A stretch of 64,000 nt of DNA. It comes from Notolepis coatsorum (lineage: Eukaryota > Chordata > Actinopteri > Aulopiformes > Paralepididae). Positions 50,298 through 61,020 of the stretch are shown here, in pieces (within the stretch, counting starts at the first letter, position 1; the number at the start of each line of letters is the position of its first letter). The notes beneath the pieces were generated by a model. It saw only the letters and a program-made list of their open reading frames with translations. It had not been told where the DNA came from and searched no databases. The stretch covers positions 20,666,458-20,730,457 of the forward strand of contig OZ020585.1 in NCBI GenBank assembly GCA_963971535.1, given 5' to 3'. The position numbers and the translations under genes are program-made.

Positions 50298-51693
50298 ATG
50301 TTGTGAAGGATCAGATTAAACCGAATATATATATTTATTTATGGATATATATTTAATAGTATTTGTATATCGTTTGATATCCCTTGTATATTCCTTGTAC
50401 ATATACACTGAATATCCCTTTATTCTACTACAGCCCATAATAGTTCATTCTCTTATTGGACAAAAGGACCAGGCGCCAGGGACAAGCCCCTGGCGTTCAA
50501 GTTCAAAGGTACCGACGAGACATGCCTTTACTAGCCTCAGCTCCGCGCAGGAATACGGCTACCGAAAGCAGAGCGGCACTACTTGTCCACTGTGCATATA
50601 AATATGGCGCAAGAAATGTAGAATTCCTCTTAGTCCTTTACCCTTCTACCCAACTAAGTAACAAGACGTGAAGCCTCACCCCACGATACCGCGTGCGGTG
50701 TAGTACGGCCTGTTTGGCCTTAGAATAGCAGTGAGACCTCGTGCGAATTAATAGCTGAATTGCCAGAGTTTGGCACCGTATTTCTATTAAGTAATAATAG
50801 TCTATTATGTATGGTGCATCATTCGGTTAGAGTTCTAAAGTGAGCAGCACCCCCATCGTTTCCTCGCGTTATCTAGAGTCTTAACCAGGTTGGGCAGACC
50901 ACGCGTGGTGCTTTCATCCGAGGAGTTCTGGGCGAGGACGAGTGGACCTGCACATTGGATTACCTACCCCGACGACTGCTGAGCCCTATACGGCATGGAA
51001 TATCTATTTGCTTTGGTGCTTTGATTTGTGGAGCGGATAATCGCCAACACCGGTGAGTGTTGGATTTACCCCGAGAGGAGCCAAGGTGAGACGGCGCTCA
51101 GACCAGACTGAGGTCGCCTCGCTTCTTCTTCGTTGTGGACCTAAAGCTACAGCTACAGCCATCGTCTACAAGAGAGCCCAAGTGTATTCATCTGCGGATC
51201 AAGGTTCTACGGGCACTGTGTTCTGTACCTGGACTCTCCCTAGAAATCGTTGACCAGACGGGATACAGCCGACGGGTCTCCTACCCCCCCTACTGGCTTA
51301 CAACCGGCGGGACCCCTGCAGTATATTATCCAGCTATAATCATTAAGTGACCATAGATATAATCCCCTAAGAGCCAGGTTGTATACTTGCTTCCTGTGTA
51401 ACCAGAGATTAGACATTCAGTGTTGATTTGCCTACGAGTACTCATTTGCCTTACAAGAGCATTCAATTCAAATCATAAATGTAATAAGTAACTATTATAT
51501 GTACCTTTTGCTATATATTAAATATTTGACTATTACCTTTGTGTGGACCTGATTTCATATGTGGGAAAGTGTTCATCATACTTAGATATCGTGTACTGTA
51601 TGGCCAGTAATTAAAGTACATAAAGCGGTAGTGGTTTAATGATACCATACTTATCAATACAGTCAGGGAATTGTACCCCTCAGTTACAACATA
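50298..51693. mobile_element. LTR-like insertion in LINE-X copy F
   Basis: A 1.4-kb insertion with ends ATGTTGTGA and TTACAACAT, flanked by ACGT at 50294-50297 and 51694-51697; the LINE frame is continuous once it is skipped. TG..CA-type termini just inside the edges and a TATA-like CATATAAATATGG near 50594 suggest a solo LTR of unassigned family. A DNA transposon with 7-bp inverted ends is the alternative. It is a non-coding fossil. Confidence 0.5.
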
Positions 51694-51818
51694 CGTAAAC
51701 TCCATGATCAAAACAGCAAAAAAAATATGTCATCAATGACAAAACCGAGGAAAACAAAAACAAACCATGCGAACTGAAATTACTCAATAGCCAACTAGGC
51801 TGCAGTAAAAAAACAAAA

Positions 51819-52290
51819 TTCTCTTTTTTTTATCCACTTTTTCTCCCATTTTAAATTTTTCTCCCATCCCAATTTCGTATCGTCCAATTCAACCCTCCCC
51901 TGTCTTGAACGCTGTTTCTTGCCTCCCACAAGCAGGCTGCAATGTGGACGAAGCCATACATAGCACGAGTCCCCTCCGATACTCGAGGTAGCAGCCGTCG
52001 CATCTTTTCACCTGCGCGGCGCGATCTTTCAGCGTCAGGGGTCTGCGCTTTGGAGGGGCGCCGCCCCCATCGCTTCTTGATTCTACTGCGCAGGCGCACC
52101 AACCGACCTGTAGGAGTCGCTGTCCACAACGTCCGATCCCCACCCCTCAGTTTTCCCTCCCCCTAATACTGCCAATTGTATTAGTACGGACGACCAGCCA
52201 AACTGAAAACAATGTGGAGAGCTGGGCTCGAACCCAGCGTCTCCAGCATTGGTGGTGAGTGCCTTGCCCACTGCACCACCTAGCCGCCCT
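51819..52290 (-). mobile_element. SINE S1 in reverse, inserted in LINE-X copy F
   Basis: Minus-strand head AGGGCGGCTAGGTGGTGCAG and B box GGTTCGAGCCC near 52225. The T-rich left end is the 3' tail. ACAAAA is repeated at 51813-51818 and 52291-52296. Confidence 0.9.
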
Positions 52291-53823
52291 ACAAAACCAG
52301 ATTCTCAAACATAAACATAAAGACGGACAACAAGCTCATCACAGACAAGCTGGATGTAGCCAATTACTTAAACAGTTTCTTCACAAACATAGCCACAACA
52401 CTGGTAAACAACCTACCCTCCCACTCAGGGCATTATGGGGTAGAACACATAGTAGCATACTACAAGAACCTAGGGGTCCACAAAGACGACTTCAAACTGG
52501 AAATGGTAACAACAGATGAGGTACTCAAAAAACTGAGCGCCCTCCAACCTAACAAGGCCACTGGCCATGACAACATCCCCTCCAAATTCCTCAGAGACTC
52601 AGCAGCCGCCATCACCCCAGTCATCACACACATAATAAACCTCTCCATAAAACAGGGACACGTCCCCAAGGACTTCAAAATTGCGAGAGTAACACCCCTG
52701 CACAAAAAAGGCAGTAAATTAGACCCAGGCAACTACTGCCCTGTTTCTATCCTTACCTCCACCTCGAAAGTCATGGAAAAAAATTGTATACGAACAGGTC
52801 GAAAAATACCTCACGGAAAAAAAATCTAATCTACGAATTCCAATCTGGCTTCAGAACATCCCACTCCACTGACACATGCCTTCTCTATTTAAACGACCAC
52901 ATCAAACAAGAGGTGGACGCAGGCAAATACTGCGGCATGGTCATGCTGGACCTACAAAAGGCCTTCGACACAGTCAATCACACCATTCTGATTGACAAGC
53001 TATTGATAGTCTATCAGTGAGCTGGATGCAATCCTACCTGGAGGGGAGAGAGCAGATGGTGGAGGTAAACGGTTCCCTATCCCCCCCCCTCACAGTGAGC
53101 TGTGGTGTTCCACAAGGAAGCATACTAGGTCCACTACTGTTCCTAATTTATGCAAATGACATGTCGTCAGCTTGTGACTGCAACTTGTTCCTGTTTGCGG
53201 ATGACTCAGCCCTGCTGGCCTCCGACAAGAACAAGTTACAGGTTGAAAAAACCCTCAGCTCAGAACTAGGCAAAATCTGCATATGGCTCGCTGATAACAA
53301 ACTATCATTACACATGGGCAAAACAGAGTCCATTCTCTTCGGTTCAAATTACAAACTCAGCAAGACCGACGGCTTCTCAGTTACAGTGGGTGACAATATT
53401 GTCACAAGGAAAGAAGATATTACCTACCTGGGTTCCATCCTAGAGGCAAATCTTTCCTGTGACAAAATGGCATCCAATGTAATAAAAAAAAAGTCAACCA
53501 ACGAACTCGATTCAAGGGTACTACGACTATGCTTGCACCTCATGGTACCAAAGCACCTCAAAGGCGCTAAAAACTAAATTACAAACATCTCAAAACAAAC
53601 TGGTCAGACTACTGCTCGACCTTACTCCTAGAACCCACCTCACCCCTGCCCACTTTGACAACCTAGGATGGCTTAGAGTAGACGACAGAGTACAGTAACT
53701 TGCAATGGGCCTGGTCTACAAGATACATTACACGACCAAGGTCCCCATGTACATGTCAAAATACTTCCCAAAGGTCAGTGAATACCACGATCACAACACC
53801 AGAGGGAGCTCCACAAATCATGT

Positions 53824-54132
53824 TAACCTACTTCCACCCCAGCCAAATTTTTCAAAAATGTCCCTATAAGTACATACCCAAGTAAAAGGGAAGATTGCTC
53901 CAGTTATACAAGGACCATTTGCATGTTCTTGGTATCTAGGAACATCTATGGAACTCAGGGAATGTATTCCCAGTGTTATAAATATTGTGTCTGGTAATAT
54001 GCTATGAGTAAATTGTGATGAAACAAAGGAGAATATGAATTATGATTTTTCTTTGCATCTTTGACAGTGAATAACACGATAATAATGACCAAACTTAAAA
54101 GACTGCCACTGACCTCGTTCAGTACCCTCTTG
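53824..54132. other. Junction between LINE-X copy F and zinc-finger unit 2
   Basis: No recognised feature. It marks the downstream break of the partial duplication. Confidence 0.35.
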
Positions 54133-54928
54133 AGATCATGTGGAGGAGATGGCAGAGTCGGTTGAGGAGATGGCAGAGTCGGTTGAGGAGATGGCAGAGT
54201 CGGTTGAGGAGATGGCAGAGTCGGTTGAGGAGATGGCAGGGGTGGTTGAGGAGCGGGCTGGCTCTTACATGATAATATATGGTACGAAGCATTTCTTTTT
54301 CTTAGAATTGTTTCCTGGCAGTAGGGGCAGTGGTAGTGATAGCCTTGTCTGCAGTACAAACCACATTTGTGTATAGTGTATTCTGTAACACAAACATGAA
54401 AAGTAATAAAAGTGACCATTATTGTTATTATTATACATGACCACCGTATGCGTCGGCTCAGTTATGCTCATTGGACCAATATGGCCGATATTGGATGTGT
54501 AACTAGGAGAGATATGAGGACTGTAACAAGGAGGGATATGAGGACTGTATATGTGTAACTAGGCGGTATATTGTGCATCCCTTCCTGTAACATCATAACA
54601 CAAGCTATAGGCAATGTTTCATATAGACATGTTACATTTTGCACAACAACAAGCACATTTATATTGAATGTATTTGGGAGAAATGTCTAACTTTACCTTG
54701 ATGGATAACTGCTGCTGAAAAATGGATTTCCAAATGGCTCTGCACTCTGCTGAGTCTGGTAGGCTTGAAAAAGGAAGGCCCACAAAACGGGCAGTGATAG
54801 TTGCTGCAACAGGATCTGCATTCCACTACTGGTGGAAGTGACTGGCCTCTTCGTATCGTTATGTGGTCCTGGAAAAAAGAGAATATAATTACTTTCAAAA
54901 TGTCAAGGTCAGTTGGTGTTCTGGCTCT

Positions 54929-54953
54929 GGGGGGGGGGGGGGGGGGGGGGGGG
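54929..54953. repeat. Poly-G run
   Basis: About 25 G in a row where unit 1 has only eight or so (near 49725), showing homopolymer growth between duplicates. Confidence 0.9.
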
Positions 54954-55529
54954 TGAGTATGTGGTGGGGGTAGTGTTTGAAATGTATGGCGGTTGGGGTG
55001 TCTGGTCTTCTTGTTGAAGATAGGAGACAGCGTTTCAGGTGAAGCTATTCTCCATCTCATCAGACAAATATACAAGATTAAATAGTTTAATTTCAAACCA
55101 CTATTAGTTTGGCTACATTTTCCATTGTCTGGCAAAAGGACATGGAAGCTGAGAGAGAGAAAGCTGATTGATTGATTGATTGATTGAAAACTTTATGAAC
55201 AGCTTGCAGAATGGGTACAGTACAGTACAGCTCAATACATACAATTGTTAAGGGGATGCAGACCAGAGAAAGACTTTCGTCTTGTTTACATCAGGGTCCC
55301 CCATTTTCAATTCATCGTAACATATATGACATACATGACATACAGATAGACAGTACTGCTACATCTATACATTTATGACATACCAGATTTGCAAATACAG
55401 TACTGTTTGGGATACAAAAATAGTCCAGAAAAAAAGAGTATATACATTTGACGTAGAAACTGTACATTGGATTTGGTAGGTGGGGGGGGACTGTACATTG
55501 GAGGTGGTTGGGTGGGGGGGTTGCCTAAA

Positions 55530-56082
55530 TATTAAAGGCAACCAACTTGTGTCTAGCCACGCCCAACTTGCGTCTAGCCACGCCCCCGCGGCAGCAACAT
55601 GTAGCAGTAATTCCCCCCTTTTTTAACATGGAGAACTAGCTCAACTGGCAGCGCTGCCTTGCTGTGGATTCTGCGGTCCGTTGGTGACAAGTTCGATTCC
55701 CTTCAATTTTTTTTTAATTTATTTTTTTAATGTGCATTCTTTCGCCGGTTAAGTTTAGGCATGTTAACTTTAAGCATTGTTTCGGAGTTGGTTAAGTTTA
55801 GGCGCTGTTAAGGAGCTGGTTAAGGTTAGAGTTTGTCTTAGAGAATGGCAATATTCTTTCGGAGTTGGTTAAGGTTAGAAGGGTTAAGTTTAGGCGCTGT
55901 TAAGGAGATGGTTAAGGTTAGAGTTTGTCTTAGAGAATGGCAATAGACAGCCTATTTCCGCGCTGCAGCGCGAGGCAATGGACAGCCTATTTCCGCGCTG
56001 CAGCTCTCTCGCGCTGCCGCGGTCACATGGGCGTAGTGGCCAATCAGAGAAACGCTAAACACAAGTTGGTTGCCTAAAATAC
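55530..56082. mobile_element. MITE with a tRNA-like segment
   Basis: Inverted ends AGGCAACCAACTTGTGTCTA and complement. The core GGTTAAGGTTAGAGTTTGTC is shared with the MITE at 36401-36738. Inside, about 55636-55705 on the plus strand has A-box-like TAGCTCAACTGG and B-box AGTTCGATTCCC spaced as in a tRNA gene, then a T run at 55709-55717. Confidence 0.7.
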
Positions 56083-57346
56083 TCACGCGGGGGGGGTTGG
56101 GTAGGAGTGGGGGGGGGGGGGGAGGTTGGGTAGGAGGGGTGGGGGGAGGTTGGGTAGGAGGGGTGGGTGGGGGACAAAACTGTACATTGGAATATTGACA
56201 AGACCATACTTGGTAATTTACTGTACATTGGAGGGGGTTGTGTTCGGACATTTACAGGGGCCAGTTTCGAATTGCAGTCTCCCTTAGGTGTTTTTTGAGT
56301 GTTATTGAAAGTGGGTAGTGATTCACATTCCTTTACAGCTTTGGGTAGGGCGTTCCACATTGATGTGGCATAATTGCGAAACGTGTTTAGTCCCTTGTTT
56401 GAGCCGAATCTGGGTTTAACATGATTTGTGGATCTCCCTCTGGTGTTGTGATCGTGGTATTCACTGACCTTTGGGAAGTATTTTGACATGTACATACATG
56501 GGTACCTTGGTCGTGTAGTGTATCTTGTAGTAGTGTACCAGGCCCATTGCAAGTTGTTGTACTCTGTCGTCTACTCTAAGCCATCCTAGGTTGTCAAAGT
56601 GGGCAGGGGTGAGGTGGGTTCTAGGAGTAAGGTCAAGCAGTAGTCTGACCAGTTTGTTTTGAGATGTTTGTAATTTTGTTTTTAGCGCCTTTGAGGTGCT
56701 TTGGTACCATGAGGTGCAAGCATAGTCGTAGTACCCTTGAATGAGTGCTCCTGCCAGAGTCTTCAGGGTATTCTTGTTTACCAGTGAGGAGATCCGGTAC
56801 AAGAATCGAGTTCGTTGGTTGACTTTTTTTATTACATTGGATGCCATTTTGTCACAGGAAAGATTTGCCTCTAGGATGGAACCCAGGTAGGTAATATCTT
56901 CTTTCCTTGTGACAATATTGTCACCCACTGTAACTGAGAAGCCGTCGGTCGTGCTGAGTTTGTTATTTGAACCGAAGAGAATGGACTCTGTTTTGCCCAT
57001 GTGTAATGATAGTTTGTTATCAGCGAGCCATATGCAGATTTTGCCTAGTTCTGAGCTGAGGGTTTTTTCAACCTGTAACTTGTTCTTGTCAGAGACCAGC
57101 AGGGCTGAGTCGTCCGCAAACAGGAACAAGTTGCAGTCACAAGCTGACGACATGTCATTTGCATAAATTAGGAACAGTAGCGGACCTAGTATGCTTCCTT
57201 GTGGAACACCACAGCTTACTGTGAGGGGGGGGGATAGGGTACCGTTTACCTCCACCATCTGCTCTCTCCCCTCCAGGTAGGATTGCATCCAGCTCACTGA
57301 TAGACTATCAAAACCAATTGCTTTTAGCTTATCAATCAGAATGGTG

Positions 57347-57478
57347 TTTTGATTGATTGATTGAAAACTTTATTAACAGATTGCAGAATGGGTACAATAC
57401 AGTACAGCTCAATACACACAATTGTTAAGGGGATGCAGACCAGAGAAAGACTTTCGTCTTGTTTACATCAGGGTCCCC
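57347..57478 (-). mobile_element. LINE-X fragment nested in copy G
   Basis: A 130-bp 3' end (tail plus the GGGTCCCC block) interrupts the DTVNHT region of copy G in the same orientation; GTGT is repeated at the junctions. Confidence 0.85.
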
Positions 57479-59819
57479 CTGTGTGATTGACAGTGTCGAA
57501 GGCCTTTTGTAGGTCCAGCATGACCATGCCGCAGTATTTGCCCGCATCCACCTCTTGTTTGATGTGGTCGTTTAAATAGAGAAGGCATGCGTCAGTGGAG
57601 TGGGATGTTCTGAAGCCAGATTGGAATTCGTAGATTAGATTTTTTTCGGCCAGGTACTTTTCAACCTGTTCGTAGACTATTTTCTCCATGACTTTCGAGA
57701 TGGAGGTAAGAATAGAAACAGGGCGGTAGTTGCCTGGGTCTAATTTGCTGCCCTTTTTGTGCAGAGGGGTCACTCTCGCAATTTTGAAGTCCTTGGGGAC
57801 GTGTCCCTGTTTTATGGAGAGGCTTATTATGTGTGTGATGACTGGGGTGATGGCGGCTCTGAGGAATTTGGAGGGGATGTTGTCATGGCCAGTGGCCTTG
57901 TTAGGTTGGAGGGCGCTCAGTTTTTTGAGTACCTCATATGTTGTTACCATTTCCAGTTTGAAGTCGTCTTTGTGGACCCCTAGGTCCTGAGAGAGAGAGA
58001 GAGAGAGAGCGCGCGCCAGTTAGCTAATTCAATTCGATTGCATGTCAATTCGATTGCACAGCTGGTCTGTGTCTAATGAAATTACAATTGCTCGTCATTG
58101 AAGGAGAACAAGCCACAATACAATGGAGTATACATCGCATTATATCGCTACATACATTTTAAGGACATGGAAGCTGACAGTGAGAGAGAGAAAGAGAGCC
58201 AGTTAGCAAGTTAGCTAATTAAATTCGATTGCATGCCTTGATAAGCAACGTGCGCTTTTTTAAAGACACTAGAAACATAAAGTAACATACGGAAAATAGG
58301 ACCTAATGTCAAATAGCGAAATAGGTACTTACATTTTTACTGGAAGACATCTTTGGTTGAGAAAGAACTTGAACCTAATGTCCAAAATAGCGAAATAGGT
58401 ACTTACATTTTTACTGAAAGACATCTTTGGTTGAGAAAGAACTTGTTGACATCTTTGGTTGAGAAATAACTTGTTCTTCTGCCGCGGGCCACCACACTGT
58501 GAGAAAGAGTTCTTCTTCTTCTTGTAAATTTCCGGCGGACTACGCGACTAGGCGTATTGCCGCCCTCCACAGGACAGAGCACTATAGATTTCCAGCCCTC
58601 CCTGTATATTCAGCCCAGGAATTCTATCTGTACAGTACTTATATCTGCACTAGTAAGAGTAGGATCTAGTCTACTCTTACTAGTTACGCTGCTGGCCAGT
58701 AGTAGTCATACTGTCTCTATTTATATAATAAAACTCGTACATAATTTTTTTCTTTTTCTTTTCAAGATTCAAGAGGTTTATTTGTCACATACATACCAGG
58801 GCATACAGTGAAATGCGGGTGGCCATGCCCGCTTTGATTGTGCAATAATACTAAATAATAAAATAGACATAATAAACAGGTAATAAAATAGACATAAAAT
58901 AGGCATGATAAAATAGACATACTAAAGTCCTGAGATAGTGCAAAAGAAGTAATACAATGTTAGCTATGTACACTACTATACAATATAGTTTTTCTCTATA
59001 ACATTATGCTATACTTGCTATTTCTAAACTATACTATACAAGAACCACATCAGATATTTCCTTAAAGTGACCTTTATTTTCCTCGTTCCTTTAAAGTGTC
59101 CTTTCCATTTTGTTTAAAGTGACCGTTTGGGTTTGAACGAATGCAGCATGCGTGTGCTCATGTGTACTTGTGTGTGGAGAGTTCAGTGTTCAATGTTCTG
59201 ATGGCCTGGGGGAATTTTGTACCCAGTTTAATCACATGTGCATTGTATATTGCTGTTGCACTTTACTGTTACATTTGCACTCTGGTTGGATGCCAAACTT
59301 ATTTTCGTTGTACTGTACTTGTGCTGTATAATGACAATACATTTGAATCTAATCTAATATTGTCATCTTCAAACAAGGCAATTTACTGCCACCATATGGC
59401 CATTTTCAGTACTAATTGCAATTATGTCAGAGGGTGGCTAGTCTATCACAGGATATAGGCTGTGGCTATATTCCATTGGCTGATTATTTCAATCGGAATT
59501 CCCACCCGCTCTGCTATCTATGACACTATTCGCAAGGGCACCATCCCTGGGCAGAACCAATTTCTGGGCGGGGCTTGATGGCCTTGAGACTAGATAGGCG
59601 GGGCTTGAGGCTTGCTAAGCACTAGTGCGCATGCGGATGATGGGGGGGGGCTCTCTCTCTATTCAATTATTTAAGTATCCAAATATTGCGGATGAGGGGG
59701 GCTCTCTCTCTACGTTCAATGATTTAAAGTATCCAAACATTACATTATAAATACTAACTAGATAGTTGATGATAAACATTTAATTTCATTATTATCTGAA
59801 ATATTCTAAAACCAAATTT

Positions 59820-60590
59820 TTTTACCCGGTGCACCCCAGACACAAACTTTGGTTACAATTTGTATAACTTTCATCATCTCCTCAGGAACTAGGCATGGTG
59901 GATAAACAGTTTCCACTGAAGGAAGCCTCAAGTTTTCTGGGAGCACAGCGGGGATCATATTCATGCATGTACTCAACCATGCTCTGCAGTTTGCTTTTTG
60001 GTGGATAGTGCATGTCACAACAATCACCTTCTTCATTCTGTGATGCCTGTGGTACAGTGGCGGGCTGCACGATTTTGGGAAATAATCTAATTGCGATTTT
60101 TCTCACAGATATTGCGATTGCGATAAAATTTGCGATTATAATTTAAAAAAAAATAAGCAGCCCCACAGAGGTTTATTGTAAAATGCGGCTTGCATCTGGC
60201 CTACGCGGTGGGTCTTTTCGGGACACAGAGCCTGAAAATGTTTATTTTTACCTGGGAATCGATACCGGTACCCAACGGTACCTTTTCTTTCTGTACTTTA
60301 CTCTCCCTCTCTGAAGTCTAAACTTCACAACACACAATCTAAAACCCCTTACCTCCCTCTCCCAAACCGATCTTGTATCTCCCTCTCCCAAACCGATCTT
60401 GTATCTCAATGGGACTTCCTGGTTAAATAATGTAAAAAAAAATATATATATATATATTTTTTTTTAATTGCAGGCCTGGCGATTTGATAATTGCATCATT
60501 CCAAATCGCGATTTCGATTAAAAATCGATTAATCGTGCAGCCCTATACAGTGCTGGGATCCAACTCCTCTACAGAGATAGGAACAGCCTA
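59820..60590 (-). pseudogene. Downstream exon remnant of the zinc-finger gene, unit 3
   Basis: Same broken exon as at 47050-47299 (SKLQSMVEYMHEYDPRCAPR in one frame, LPENLRLPSVETVYPPCLVP in another), here split by the hAT-like element. Confidence 0.5.
60060..60545. mobile_element. hAT-like element unique to unit 3
   Basis: Ends GGGCTGCACGATT and AATCGTGCAGCCCT; TACAGTG flanks it at 60053-60059 and 60546-60552. The uninterrupted site GGTACAGTGCTGGG is present in unit 1 (near 47280). Confidence 0.8.
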
Positions 60591-61020
60591 CAGTATATTG
60601 TGAAAGTGTGCTCCAAAATAATTGGAGTAAAACAGAGAGACCTATGTTCTCTCTGGACAAACCAGGTGGTCAAGAAGGGGACGAGCATCCCCAAATCAAC
60701 CTCTCCACGCTCTGTCTCTGTTTTTGCTGTTGCCTTCTGGCCGCCGTTATGACGTTCCACCAAGTAGGACCAACCGTTACGCCAAATCTTTTGTACCCTC
60801 GGGCTATCAGACTTTTAAACACAGACAGTAGTCATTTTAAGTAGCCTTTTACACTTAGTTGTCCGTTTTAACTTTAACTTTTACTGGATTGTGTATTGCA
60901 TGGAATGTTGTTGTTGCCGTGCTGTCATTGAGATGTTTTTGTTTTTGTTGTTTGTTGTTTTTGTTACTCGTAAAGCTACAAATATGAATTGCCCCATGGG
61001 TCAATAAAGTTGTCTGAATC
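60591..61020 (+). mobile_element. LINE-Y 3' fragment, unit 3 copy
   Basis: Same insertion as at 47325-47742 with a shorter TGAATC tail. Being at the identical site, it preceded the duplication. Confidence 0.75.

Larger units (their letters stand above)
49900..53823 (+). mobile_element. LINE-X copy F, interrupted by two insertions
   Basis: Begins in the linker before the RT (KTYSSEAFNLELESLDWSDE), resumes at 51694 (INDKTEENKNKPCE) and again at 52291, and runs to the SSTNHVN region, where it is 3'-truncated. Several frameshifts and stops break the ORF (open pieces 52503-52829, 52784-53020, 53017-53577). Insertions: an LTR-like element (50298-51693) and a reverse SINE (51819-52290). Confidence 0.88.
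55161..57986 (-). mobile_element. LINE-X copy G, TSD CTGAGAGAGAGA
   Basis: (ATTG)n tail at left and ORF2 in two main open pieces (56461-57297 and 57468-57950). Carries a MITE in its 3' UTR (55530-56082) and a small same-family fragment in ORF2 (57347-57478). CTGAGAGAGAGA at 55149-55160 and 57987-57998 is its target duplication. Confidence 0.9.
54133..58424 (-). pseudogene. Zinc-finger gene unit 2, remnant
   Basis: Exon 1 occurs twice (58407-58424, 58333-58350), exon 2 is whole (54697-54868; DHITIRRGQSLPPVVE), and exon 3 starts at 54382 (EYTIHKCGLYCRQGYHYHCP). Exon 3 is lost after a few proline repeats at about 54138, so both C-terminal motifs (C2H2-like and SWIM-like) are missing. Intron 1 is swollen by LINE-X copy G. 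A truncated transcript is conceivable, but no SWIM-containing product is. Confidence 0.75.
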
